From Gracilaria caudata (Eukaryota > Rhodophyta > Florideophyceae > Gracilariales > Gracilariaceae), in assembly GCA_030374735.1 (NCBI GenBank), contig JASCIV010000367.1, positions 1 to 22,627 on the forward strand: a DNA stretch of 22,627 bases. The letters run 5' to 3'. Under the pieces are notes generated by a model, which searched no databases, was not told where the DNA came from, and worked only from the letters and a program-made list of their open reading frames with translations. The position numbers and the translations under genes are program-made. Positions within the stretch are counted from its first letter, which is position 1. Each line of letters begins with the position of its first letter. Positions 15,172 through 22,627 of this stretch are shown here, one piece after another.

Positions 15172-17694
15172 TTATCGTTTTGAGTTCATTCCTCGCCCAT
15201 AGTTCTGAGACATACCACCCATCCCACCTCGCCGTCCCGTTCCTCCCATTCCGCCCATACCCATACCGTTCATTCCTCGACCTCCCATTCCCATACCTCC
15301 CATTCCCATTCCACCCATTCCGCTCCCCATGAAGCCCATGCCTCCTCTTCCCATATTTCCCATGCCCATGTTACCTCGCCCCATTCCGCCCATGCCTCCC
15401 ATTCCCATGCCGCCCATACCACCTCTACCCATGCTACCCATCCCTGTTCGTCCCATATTGTTGTACATTCCTGACATCCCACTCATACCACCAAATCCTT
15501 GATTTTGGTTCTGCGCATTTCTTGGACCGACTGATCCAGGTGGTGGAGGTCTGCCTTCACACTCGGCTGTCCAAACCTCATAACCGTTCTTGAGTTCATC
15601 AAATACAAGTTCTGCAAGTACAAGATTATCCGGAGAGAGATTCTTCGACGAAATCTTGTCCGGGTGTACTTGCAAGATAGCCTTGTGATAGTTGACCTTC
15701 ACCTTTGAGTTCTCTTTCAAAACATCCATAGACACTTGTTTCCATGTTGCGGTAGGGTACAACACCGTATCCAACGAAGCGAGCAGTGCACGTAGGTTTC
15801 CACGACGAGTTCCGTTTCCAGTCCAAGCATTGATCTTCCTCTCCGCCGCTGACCGCGCGTTATCCTTTTCCTCACGTTCCTTCGCATCTGCTCTTTCTCT
15901 TTCACGAACGGCCGCAAGTTTCTCATCTGCCCGGGCCTTGATTTCTCTCTCGTGTTTCTTTTTCAACTGCTCACGCTGCAAAAGCTCCTCCTCCTTAGAT
16001 ATCGACGGGGTCGCAGGTTTTGCAGACGGTTTGGGTGTGGCATTCATAGCTGGAGCTTTTGCAGACGGTATGGGTGTGGCACTCATAGTCGGAGCTGAAA
16101 ACGACGGTTGGGGGGCTGATCGCCTAGACCGAGACTGCGTCGACGAACGAGGTCGGGGTTGCGGAGCCGCACCAAGGTCACCCAACAAATCCCCCTCCAT
16201 GGCAGAGGAAGACGAACTCCTTCTCATGGATGAGCGCTGGCTTGACGATGTTTCAGGTATACCGCCAAGGTCAAGAAGATCCTCCGTGTTAGTCGAAGAG
16301 GGAGGGGACGGAGACCTCCTCGACCTCACAGGCTTTGGAGGAGTTGGAGTATCGAATCCTAGTAAATCGGCTTCTGGCTCGACAGGGCGAGTTGATTTTG
16401 GTTTCTCAGGATTGCTTTCGCGACTCGATGAGGGAGCAAACGATGACGTCGGACCGGGAGGGGGTTTAGCAGCCGTACGGGTTCTAGAACTGGGATACTT
16501 ATCTCTGGTACGGGAGCCACCGGTAGGGTAGCTGCTAACAGACTCCTTCTGCCCCACACCACCGCTGGGATAAGTAGACTCGCGTTTTCCGACTCCATTG
16601 GATGGGTAAGAACTGCCCGCACGTTCCCTTCCAAAAGGATTGGCAATACCTGATGAGGAATCTGAGGCATAGCCAGGTTCGGAGCGCCGTGAGCTCTCAG
16701 GTTCCGGGCGGGTTGGAAGCGGATCGTCGAAAATGTTGTCTGAATACACGCTTGACTTCGGACGTTGATTGTAGGTATCATCCTGGTCTTCGTCGTCATC
16801 ATCATCGTCATCGTCGAGTTCGTTCCATATGCTAGATGCGTGTACCGGAACTGTGGAAGAGCGTCTGGGAGGCGGTTGAGGGGTGGGCTGAGCTGGCTCA
16901 GGTTGGGAGGGGGGCAGGTTGACAGAACTTGGACGTTCGGGGGCTTCATCAGTCCCTCCTCGCATTGTAGCGAGCTTTTCGGTGCCGATCAAGTCTATAG
17001 CACGCTCCATACATCGGCCAGAGTCTACGTAAAATCGACGCTGAAACTCTATAGTCTCGGCAACAATAGATTCGATAAGAGCGGAGCGGCGTTTTACAGC
17101 TTCAGATATGGTGGAGACCAGCTCGTTGGTGCGCTGAGTGAGCTCGGCCATCTTATCGTCGGCCTTTCGAACATCTTCCTGAGAGGCGGAGCCGTCTGAA
17201 ATGCGCTCATGATAGCGGGCGGCATCGATATAACAGCGCTTCCTTTCATCCATGTGATGATTGAGTTGACGAGCTCTATTAAGCTCAATTTTTGTGGGGT
17301 CAATCACCCTCTTCTTGACGCGTCTCTCAACGCGTGGTAGGACGTCGTCGACAATGGAAGCCTGCACATTGACAAGAGCGTCGGCGGCGAGATATGGCGC
17401 CCTGGAGGAGTTAGAGGAGAGGGAGTCGCGAAGCTTGGCAGCTAGGGTGTATGCAGTACCGGTGGAACGCTGAATGGCCTCATAGGCGGACAAGGCATCG
17501 TGATGGAGTGTGTCGAGGTTTTTGGTCTGCGCCTTGAACTCGGCGGAAATATGGTCATACTCGGGGAAGGACTCTGGCAAAGAAATGTTCGAAATGCCAA
17601 CCGCCTTTCTCACTTCGACGCTGGCACGTTCGGCGGTGCGAATGACGCCGTTGCGAATGTTCTTGAAGCCCTTGACAAAGGCGCTTCCGTCCAT
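15172..17694 (-). CDS. BAR-domain / auxilin J-domain fusion, putative clathrin-uncoating factor
   Basis: An 840-residue protein. Residues 1-33 form an amphipathic helix like the H0 of N-BAR proteins. About 40-245 is a long three-helix coiled region of BAR type (LPESFPEYDHISAEFKAQ start, basic RVERRVKKRVIDP near 121-133). A disordered linker follows with an acidic run (about 290-305) and three DLL motifs at 443-445, 472-474 and 502-504 (DLLGFD, DLLDLG, DLLGDLG), like the clathrin-binding motifs of auxilin and AP180. A Lys/Glu/Arg helix (about 560-620) leads into an auxilin-type J domain with NLRALLASLDTVLYP and the catalytic HPD at 677-679 (VHPDK), which recruits and stimulates Hsc70. The last 100 residues or so are Gly/Met-rich repeats. 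The start is at 17694 (AGCATGG); the frame stays open further upstream only through GC-rich promoter sequence. BAR is assigned from pattern; the J domain is certain. Confidence 0.85.
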   Translation of the reverse strand: MDGSAFVKGFKNIRNGVIRTAERASVEVRKAVGISNISLPESFPEYDHISAEFKAQTKNLDTLHHDALSAYEAIQRSTGTAYTLAAKLRDSLSSNSSRAPYLAADALVNVQASIVDDVLPRVERRVKKRVIDPTKIELNRARQLNHHMDERKRCYIDAARYHERISDGSASQEDVRKADDKMAELTQRTNELVSTISEAVKRRSALIESIVAETIEFQRRFYVDSGRCMERAIDLIGTEKLATMRGGTDEAPERPSSVNLPPSQPEPAQPTPQPPPRRSSTVPVHASSIWNELDDDDDDDDEDQDDTYNQRPKSSVYSDNIFDDPLPTRPEPESSRRSEPGYASDSSSGIANPFGRERAGSSYPSNGVGKRESTYPSGGVGQKESVSSYPTGGSRTRDKYPSSRTRTAAKPPPGPTSSFAPSSSRESNPEKPKSTRPVEPEADLLGFDTPTPPKPVRSRRSPSPPSSTNTEDLLDLGGIPETSSSQRSSMRRSSSSSAMEGDLLGDLGAAPQPRPRSSTQSRSRRSAPQPSFSAPTMSATPIPSAKAPAMNATPKPSAKPATPSISKEEELLQREQLKKKHEREIKARADEKLAAVRERERADAKEREEKDNARSAAERKINAWTGNGTRRGNLRALLASLDTVLYPTATWKQVSMDVLKENSKVKVNYHKAILQVHPDKISSKNLSPDNLVLAELVFDELKNGYEVWTAECEGRPPPPGSVGPRNAQNQNQGFGGMSGMSGMYNNMGRTGMGSMGRGGMGGMGMGGMGGMGRGNMGMGNMGRGGMGFMGSGMGGMGMGGMGMGGRGMNGMGMGGMGGTGRRGGMGGMSQNYGRGMNSKR
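15181..15485 (-). repeat. Gly/Met-rich repeat region (C-terminal tail of the BAR-J protein)
   Basis: Degenerate tandem units encoding MGGMG, MGMGG, GRGGMGG and related forms run for about 100 codons up to the stop. On the + strand this appears as repeated CCCAT(T/G)CC units. It probably evolves by slippage. Confidence 0.85.
16018..16095 (-). repeat. 39-bp tandem duplication inside the BAR-J linker
   Basis: Two adjacent 39-bp copies (16018-16056 and 16057-16095) differ at a few positions and encode two copies of a 13-residue AP.M.ATP.PSAK unit. The reading frame is kept. Confidence 0.85.
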
Positions 17695-18098
17695 GCTTGA
17701 CGAAAGAAGCAGAAAAGACGCTAACGAGAGCGGCGCGATGAGACGGACATGCGGTTGCGCCCACGAGCGCGCGCAGTGAAGAGCTGTCGGACGTGGAGTG
17801 TGCGTGAGAGGAGTTGGGATGGATGAGGTGCGCAAGGCGGCCAGCACGCTGGCGCCCAAACGTGGACGGCATGAGCGCGTCCAGTGGCGAACTGTGGCGG
17901 CAGAGCCGCTGCTGACACCGCCGCGCATCGCGCGCAGCCACGCATGCGCGAGCCCAGATCCACGCGTACGCGCTGTGGCCCGTGGACTGTAAAGCAGTAC
18001 AGCGTTGCTTTTTGACTGAGCGGAACTCTCGCCAGCATGCGGCCTTCTTTGCAGATGACGGTCGCGGCTCTGGCGATGCGATCAACGGCGACGAGGAG
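17695..18098. promoter_or_regulatory. GC-rich divergent promoter region between BAR-J and SRP68
   Basis: 404 bp separate the two proposed start codons. The stretch is CpG-rich with GCGCGC motifs and no clear TATA box. Both flanking frames stay open into it, but the translations are low in family resemblance and rich in Arg, Ala and His. Promoter function is inferred. Confidence 0.55.
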
Positions 18099-19907
18099 AT
18101 GGTGGCGGTGGTTTCTCAAGCCGAGTCGCCCGTCGCCGACGCGCAGCCCGCATCCGAGAATGGCGTGAAGCCGTCTGCGGAGAAGGTCGCGCTACCGATT
18201 CTCTCCGATATCACTGACGCCCAGAACGCTCACGGCCTCAAGCATGCCGACTACCTGCGCTATCGTCGGTACTGCACGCGCCGCCTCTCTCGTCTCCGTT
18301 CGGCAACGAATGCTTCGAATAAACACCCCTCGCACCACCATCGATACCATGCCAATCCCGTCACCATCGAGAAGATTCAGCACAACCAACGCGCGCTTCA
18401 GATCCCGCTCGTGCTGGCAGAGAGGGAGTGGGCGTTTGCGATGGACGTGAAGAGAGAACAGCCTGCTGGCCCCCATCGAGCGCGCCGTACCATCATTGCC
18501 AAGCTCTCTCGCGCTGTGCATCATGCGCAACATCTCGCCGCGCTTTGTCACGACGTGGCTGACGAGTCCACCGTCTTCGAGGCGGAGGCATATTGGAAGT
18601 CTATGATCGCCGCGCTTGCTCTGGAACGGGAGCAGTGGCCATCTGCTCTGCATGCTTACCAGAACGTCCACAAGATCTACACGGGTATGGCTGGCTTGCG
18701 TGCCGGAACGGCAGCTGCGCCGTTGTTTGAGAAGCGCCTGGAAGACGTGGATCAGGCCATTCGCTTTTGTAACTACAATCTGTCCAGATCCTCTGGAGAC
18801 GCGGATGAGGCTTTGTTGCAAAGCCTGCGCGATGATGCCAATCAATCGCAGGACATTCTTTCGGAGAAGATCGAAGCGGCGTTGACAGAGGCTCGGAAAC
18901 GCGCCGCCGTTTCGTTTGGTGAGGTTACGTGGTGTGGAATTACTGTGCCGTTGCGCGCGGAGCGTGTGCGGGAAGCAGTACTTATGGCGTCGGAGGAAAG
19001 CAAGGTGTTTTCACAGAAGTCGGCTGCTGTGGAAGCCTACGATAAGCTGTTCATGAAGTATAATGATGCTGTCAAAGTCGTCGCAGATGAGCTTTCTCAG
19101 TTTCGCTCCTCTTCTGCAGCTGCTGATGATCGTATCACGGAGCTTGAATATCTTGTTGCCTATCTCACGTTTAACCGTTTGCAACACACTATATCTCGAA
19201 ATCTGCTGCTGGTTGATTCGTATCGCAACAAGCGGGCGTCTAAACCGGAGGATTTCGTCCGCTTATTCGATAACCTCATTGCAAACATGAACGATATTCT
19301 GGCACTGAAAGGGGTAGACAACGACGCTCAAATTGCAAACGATGCGGAAGGAAGACGCACATTGTTTCGCGCTCACAGGTGTTATCATTTGGCTCAGTGC
19401 TACCTTGCCGCGCACATGCAAAGTGAGGCCGCTGCCTTGTTTGATCGCGTGGCCGTTCACGCCAAAGCGCTCACCGGCAAGTATGCCGAAGAAGCGCAAA
19501 GGGTTGTCAAGGAAAGCAAGGGGCTTAAGTGCAGGGCGGTAGCCGAGGCGTACATCAAGGAGCATCAACTTGCGAGCAGTATGCGAGATATGAAGCTTTC
19601 TGAGAAAAGCTCCTATGTGGGGACGAAGCGCATGATCGATCATCTCGATTCCTTTGAGTGCTTTGCACCAACACCGGATAATAATCGGGTTATCTGTGAC
19701 ATGCCGCCGTCCTTGGAGGCTATCCCATGCAAACCTGTGTTGTTTGATCTTGCCATCGACGGTATTCGCTTCCCTCGCGAGGTTTCGAACGCGGAGCCGC
19801 AGGAGGCAGAACAAGCGCAAGATACTTCTGAACAGCAACAAGCCCCGCTTTCGACATTCTCTGCTACGACAACACGAATAGGAAGATGGTGGAGCGGGAA
19901 GGGATGA
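18099..19907 (+). CDS. SRP68: Signal recognition particle subunit SRP68
   Basis: A 602-residue protein, close to the length of human SRP68. The RNA-binding N-terminal domain begins with HGLKHADYLRYRRYCTRRLS (45-64), the strongest SRP68 signature. It continues with a polar His-rich loop, LVLAEREWAFAMDVKRE, and paired helices including YWKSMIAALALEREQWPSALHAY and the following YKNVHKIY-like stretch. The middle is TPR-like helices, and the C terminus ends ATTTRIGRWWSGKG, the Trp/Gly-rich end SRP68 uses near its SRP72 contact. With SRP72 it binds SRP RNA and helps target ribosomes making secretory proteins to the ER. I start at ATG 18099; an in-frame ATG at 17982 would add 39 residues lacking family resemblance. 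No intron is seen. Confidence 0.93.
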   Translation: MVAVVSQAESPVADAQPASENGVKPSAEKVALPILSDITDAQNAHGLKHADYLRYRRYCTRRLSRLRSATNASNKHPSHHHRYHANPVTIEKIQHNQRALQIPLVLAEREWAFAMDVKREQPAGPHRARRTIIAKLSRAVHHAQHLAALCHDVADESTVFEAEAYWKSMIAALALEREQWPSALHAYQNVHKIYTGMAGLRAGTAAAPLFEKRLEDVDQAIRFCNYNLSRSSGDADEALLQSLRDDANQSQDILSEKIEAALTEARKRAAVSFGEVTWCGITVPLRAERVREAVLMASEESKVFSQKSAAVEAYDKLFMKYNDAVKVVADELSQFRSSSAAADDRITELEYLVAYLTFNRLQHTISRNLLLVDSYRNKRASKPEDFVRLFDNLIANMNDILALKGVDNDAQIANDAEGRRTLFRAHRCYHLAQCYLAAHMQSEAAALFDRVAVHAKALTGKYAEEAQRVVKESKGLKCRAVAEAYIKEHQLASSMRDMKLSEKSSYVGTKRMIDHLDSFECFAPTPDNNRVICDMPPSLEAIPCKPVLFDLAIDGIRFPREVSNAEPQEAEQAQDTSEQQQAPLSTFSATTTRIGRWWSGKG

Positions 19908-20506
19908 TGATCTCAACAACATCTCAATCTTCATCCTGCCTATTGTTTGCTTGCCTGTGCACGTTGAGGGTTTCTTCTTGAAAGTTAGATTCGAAATCTC
20001 GCACTATTCTTGAGGCGATATGTCGGAAGAGCACATCGAGTTACATAACTGAAGCAAAAGCGAGAAACACAGAGACACAGTAAAACAATCAATGTTTGTC
20101 ATCAGGATTTTCACCCGAGAGACAATGAAAGATGTACAAGACAGGACGGCAATGCCATTGAAGTAGAAAGTATAACGACGCGCGTAAATCGATCCCTTCC
20201 AGAGAATAGTCTTTAAGCTCCTCTGGAGACCAGGTCCTCATCACAATTTGTGCGCGGGTTCGCGTCATGGTATCCAAGCTACAAAAGCAGCGTGTTGCAC
20301 AAAGTGTTGGGGGATTCAACAGGAAGCTCACCCTGGTATCTGGCAAGCTACACCTCTCGCTGATGCCAGCGTTCATTTTTGTACTGTACCGTCGTAGCGC
20401 AGGTGGCTCGCTAGCAAACTTTTCGCAACGAATCATTGGTGACGGCTGTGCTTGCGCGGTGGCAGCTGCAACGAAATCATCTTCGCAATTTTGGGCGTTG
20501 GCATGA
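19908..20506. other. Intergenic region with unresolved coding signals
   Basis: About 600 bp after SRP68. Conflicting open frames exist: 20267-20506 on + (79 codons, same frame as the exon at 20507-20963, separated only by TGA 20504-20506), another + frame running to a TAG at 20553-20555, and a 159-codon frame on - (20089-20568). None has family resemblance. The missing 5' exon(s) of the next gene probably lie here. Confidence 0.4.
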
Positions 20507-20734
20507 TGTCGTAGACTCCGGCTCAGAAGAGCACATCCTTTTACCCGGCTACTAGATATCGTAGGCAAGCCTTCTAGGGTCCGGATCCTCGACTTCGACG
20601 TTGAGCAAGTCTACCTCATTACTCGGTCCGCATCTATCGCTGCCCCACTGCACTCTGCTCTTAGATGTTTTACAAGGAACGACAGGAACTTCCGCGCCCA
20701 AGGAGAGCATTTTATAGAGACTTGGAACAAAGTC

Positions 20735-21683
20735 ATGGAGAAAGAAAGTGTGAATGCTACGACAGACGACAACTTCGATAACGACATACTTCGCAACTTT
20801 ATTTCGAGTCAGTTAGCAAAGTTTGAGGTAAGAGAGTTGTGTAAAGGACGTCTTGCAGTGAAGGCCAAAACTCGAGATAAACGTTGGAAGGAAGAAGGCA
20901 AGGCAATGAAAGAAGCACTTGACCAAGAGCATATGCATGCCCTTGTAGAATGTCTGCCTCAAGGTAAGCGAGAGAAAAGCATACCCGGACGATAATTTAA
21001 TGACATACTGACTTGAGTGCCCGTTCTCTTTCATTACAATATCAAAGGGAATCGCTGCCCGCAGCCACCTAGAGAAGCTTTTCTGACTCTGGCGAACGAA
21101 GCAGCAGCAGCATCCGAAGATCCAATGACAACCGCACAAAAAGGTAAGTGAAGAGAGCTCTCCTGCTTGTTGCAAAACACGTTCACTGACTGGGAGCAAA
21201 AAGTACGGTGGTACAGCATTCCTTCTCGAGGAGTACGCCATTCAGCTGTTCGCAGAACTTGGGGATACGCCTGATAGCCGCACGTGCGAAACTGCAAGCC
21301 CATGGGCCCTTGCTTGCTCGGGAATCAAACGCGGCAATCTGAATGCCACGGAGAGAGAAACACTTCATTCGCAACGAATTGCTTCGCAACTGCATTCGAT
21401 TCTGGAACGGCTGTCGACTGGGTATTGGGGAAGCGAACAAGTTAGCGATGAGGTGGGACGGAGTGAAATACAAGCTCAACCAAGTGGTCGGAAGCGTAAA
21501 CGAAGGGGGTCGCCCATGCCACAGTCGTCGAACAATGGTGATAAACAACTTTCGGAGACAGAGGGTGAGAAGACAGCAAGGAAAACGGCTGTGAAGAAGG
21601 TTGGTAGACGTGCGAAGCGAAAACAAGAAAGTGGGTACTACTCGAGTGACAACTACAAGTCGGAAGAATCTTGCTCAGATTAA
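20735..21683 (+). CDS. Three-exon gene for a basic, probably nuclear protein of unknown function (5' end unresolved)
   Basis: I do not recognise this protein. Exons 20735-20963, 21048-21143 and 21217-21683 join in one frame into 263 residues. Both introns are phase 1 and every junction keeps the frame open. Exon 1 is charged and helical (DILRNFISSQLAKFEVREL). Exon 3 starts AFLLEEYAIQLFAELGD, and the C-terminal part has two Lys/Arg clusters, GRKRKRR (199-205) and about 235-246, typical of nuclear localisation signals. The tail is Ser/acidic (YYSSDNYKSEESCSD). The frame is open and protein-like from 20507 up to the Met used here (ILDFDVEQVYLITRSASI...), so coding very likely starts on an upstream exon I could not place. 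It is the only gene here with several well-supported introns. A domesticated mobile element or decaying gene cannot be excluded. Confidence 0.6.
20964..21047 (+). other. Spliceosomal intron, 84 nt
   Basis: AAG|GTAAGC donor, TACTGAC branch-site-like sequence at about 21006-21012 and ATCAAAG acceptor ending at 21047. Removing it joins two open frames in phase 1. Confidence 0.75.
21144..21216 (+). other. Spliceosomal intron, 73 nt
   Basis: AAG|GTAAGT donor, CACTGAC branch-site-like sequence at about 21184-21190 and a TACAG acceptor ending at 21216. Two nearer AGs (21196, 21203) lead to early stops; the one at 21216 opens 154 codons. Confidence 0.7.
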
Positions 21684-21960
21684 CATTTGACGAGCTGCCC
21701 CTTCAAGAATGCGATATATCAATGTGTTGCTGGCCTAAGTAAAGAATGTTGCGATGCTTTTTAGTTGTATGCACGCAAGTTAGCTTGCCAAGTATGATTG
21801 AGTAACGGCGGATGAAGTCAAATTACGTGAAGGTAAAGAGGAGAAGCGCGTGCTCACGAGGCGCGTCACGGCGCGCGAAGAGGTACAGAGTATGAGCGGC
21901 AACTGCCGTTGAAATCGAGAGGCATCTATTGGTGCAAGGGTTCTGCTCGGAGAGTAGACG

Positions 21961-22287
21961 TCACAAGATTCGATGGAAGAAACCAGCGTTTAGCATTCCG
22001 ATGATAACGCCCTGAGCGGAGCCAATAACTACGGCCTCCACAGAGCTCATGTCGGACGGAACGGACGAGTAGATGGCGGCTATGAGCAGCGACGGTATTG
22101 CAGCGAGGAGAGCGGCGGTGACAAGGCCGACGAGGGCGGCGACGATGGTGATTAGAAAGATGTGAAAGACCCTCTTGACGTGCAGCACGGAGGCGATGAA
22201 GGCGAGCAACGCGAACAGGAAGGGCGGGAATGCTAGCGTGTAGAGGAAGACGACGCGCCACATGGAGAGCACGGTGTGGTAGCGCAT
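21961..22287 (-). CDS. Small TMEM170-like membrane protein
   Basis: A 108-residue protein with three hydrophobic segments at about 10-34, 42-72 and 84-104. The features I associate with TMEM170 are the MWRVVFLYTLAF start of the first helix, a polar HVKRVF loop, an ALLAA...AAIYSS stretch in the second helix, and an EAVVIGSAQG motif entering the third, close to the EA...G.GQ signature of that family. Human TMEM170A has been linked to ER sheet and nuclear envelope shape; this role is unproven here. The frame is open for about 40 codons before the Met without another ATG, and I use 22287. The family assignment is from memory of the pattern and is moderate. Confidence 0.6.
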   Translation of the reverse strand: MRYHTVLSMWRVVFLYTLAFPPFLFALLAFIASVLHVKRVFHIFLITIVAALVGLVTAALLAAIPSLLIAAIYSSVPSDMSSVEAVVIGSAQGVIIGMLNAGFFHRIL

Positions 22288-22627
22288 GACGGCGGCGCCA
22301 TCTGCGGCGGTCGCCGCAACGAAGGCGGGGCTGTGGTGCGCAGCCGTCTGCAGTGGCGGCGAGGGCAGGGATGACTGGAAGGACGGGGAGGACGAGGGTA
22401 CGCCAGTTCAAGGCGCAGTAACCAGGTGCGCTCCGGAGAGGGCGAAAAGTAGCAATTTGGCGGCTTCCCGAAATGGCGCCAATTACACGCGTGAACGATG
22501 TAAGCGCGCTCGAGCATAGCGCAGCGCCGCAGAGCAGCGCGCCCTGTGCGCGCTGTCCGTATTCAACTGCACGAACATCGAACCGCGCCACCGCACCGTC
22601 CAAACTCTCCGTCACTCCCCCCACACC
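22288..22627. other. GC-rich 5' flank of the TMEM170-like gene, right edge
   Basis: It contains the leader and promoter of the minus-strand gene. No gene of recognisable family was seen; minus-strand frames at 21926-22624 and 22233-22517 look like shadows of a GC-rich region. Confidence 0.5.

Noticed and set aside
15692..16531. 279-codon frame on the + strand opposite the BAR-J gene
   Set aside because: Antisense shadow of the J-domain and linker coding sequence; Ser/Ala/Leu-rich with no recognisable domain.
18192..18845. 217-codon minus-strand frame inside SRP68
   Set aside because: Shadow of a clearly recognised gene; no domain resemblance.
19263..19934. 223-codon minus-strand frame over the SRP68 3' part
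   Set aside because: Antisense to SRP68 and without family features.
20089..20568. 159-codon minus-strand frame after SRP68
   Set aside because: No family resemblance, and its start overlaps the open frame leading into the spliced + strand gene. Not excluded, only less likely.
21926..22624. 232-codon minus-strand frame over the TMEM170-like gene
   Set aside because: Arg/Pro/Ala-rich translation typical of a shadow in GC-rich DNA; the overlapping 108-residue frame gives a clean membrane protein.
1..22627. CRISPR arrays, insertion sequences, rRNA and tRNA genes
   Set aside because: None seen; the repeats present are low-complexity coding repeats, a palindrome and hairpins.

Overview
The window reads as nuclear DNA of a compact, intron-poor eukaryote, probably photosynthetic. 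All recognisable proteins are eukaryotic: USP25/28-type deubiquitinase, SRP68, mitochondrial carrier, RCC1-BTB protein, auxilin-type J protein and a TMEM170-like membrane protein. Most genes are single long ORFs, and AATAAA-type signals follow some stop codons. The few introns I can support are short (about 70-105 nt), with GTAAGY donors, CTGAC-like branch sites and CAG/AAG acceptors. The first complete gene resembles a cyanobacterial/plastid alpha/beta hydrolase and has a transit-peptide-like N terminus. A unicellular red alga of the Porphyridium kind would fit, but that placement is inference.

Layout. The left edge (1-178) holds the spliced 3' end of an unidentified gene, followed by more than 1 kb with no convincing gene. 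Next come a plastid-type hydrolase (1554-2459, +) and, convergent to it, a glutamate/aspartate-glutamate-type mitochondrial carrier (2642-3613, -). The carrier shares a very GC-rich 554-bp divergent promoter region with a USP25/28-type deubiquitinase (4168-6636, +). Then an intergenic stretch with a perfect 33-bp palindrome, an RCC1-propeller/BTB protein (7111-9498, +), about 1 kb without a clear gene, a basic protein of unknown function (10508-11932, +) and a large class-3 lipase (12139-14388, +).

The right third has a BAR-domain/auxilin J-domain fusion (15172-17694, -) divergent from SRP68 (18099-19907, +), a three-exon gene for a basic, probably nuclear protein of unknown function (20735-21683, +, with its 5' end unresolved) and a small TMEM170-like membrane protein (21961-22287, -).

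The genes do not form a pathway or operon; this is an ordinary gene-dense eukaryotic stretch. The standout is the BAR-auxilin protein. One 840-residue chain joins a membrane-curvature module, three DLL-type clathrin-binding motifs, the Hsc70-recruiting auxilin J domain and a Gly/Met-rich tail. Elsewhere these activities usually sit on separate, interacting proteins. Two quieter anomalies are a Ser at the third catalytic position of the USP25/28-type enzyme and the paired loss of one matrix salt bridge in the carrier.
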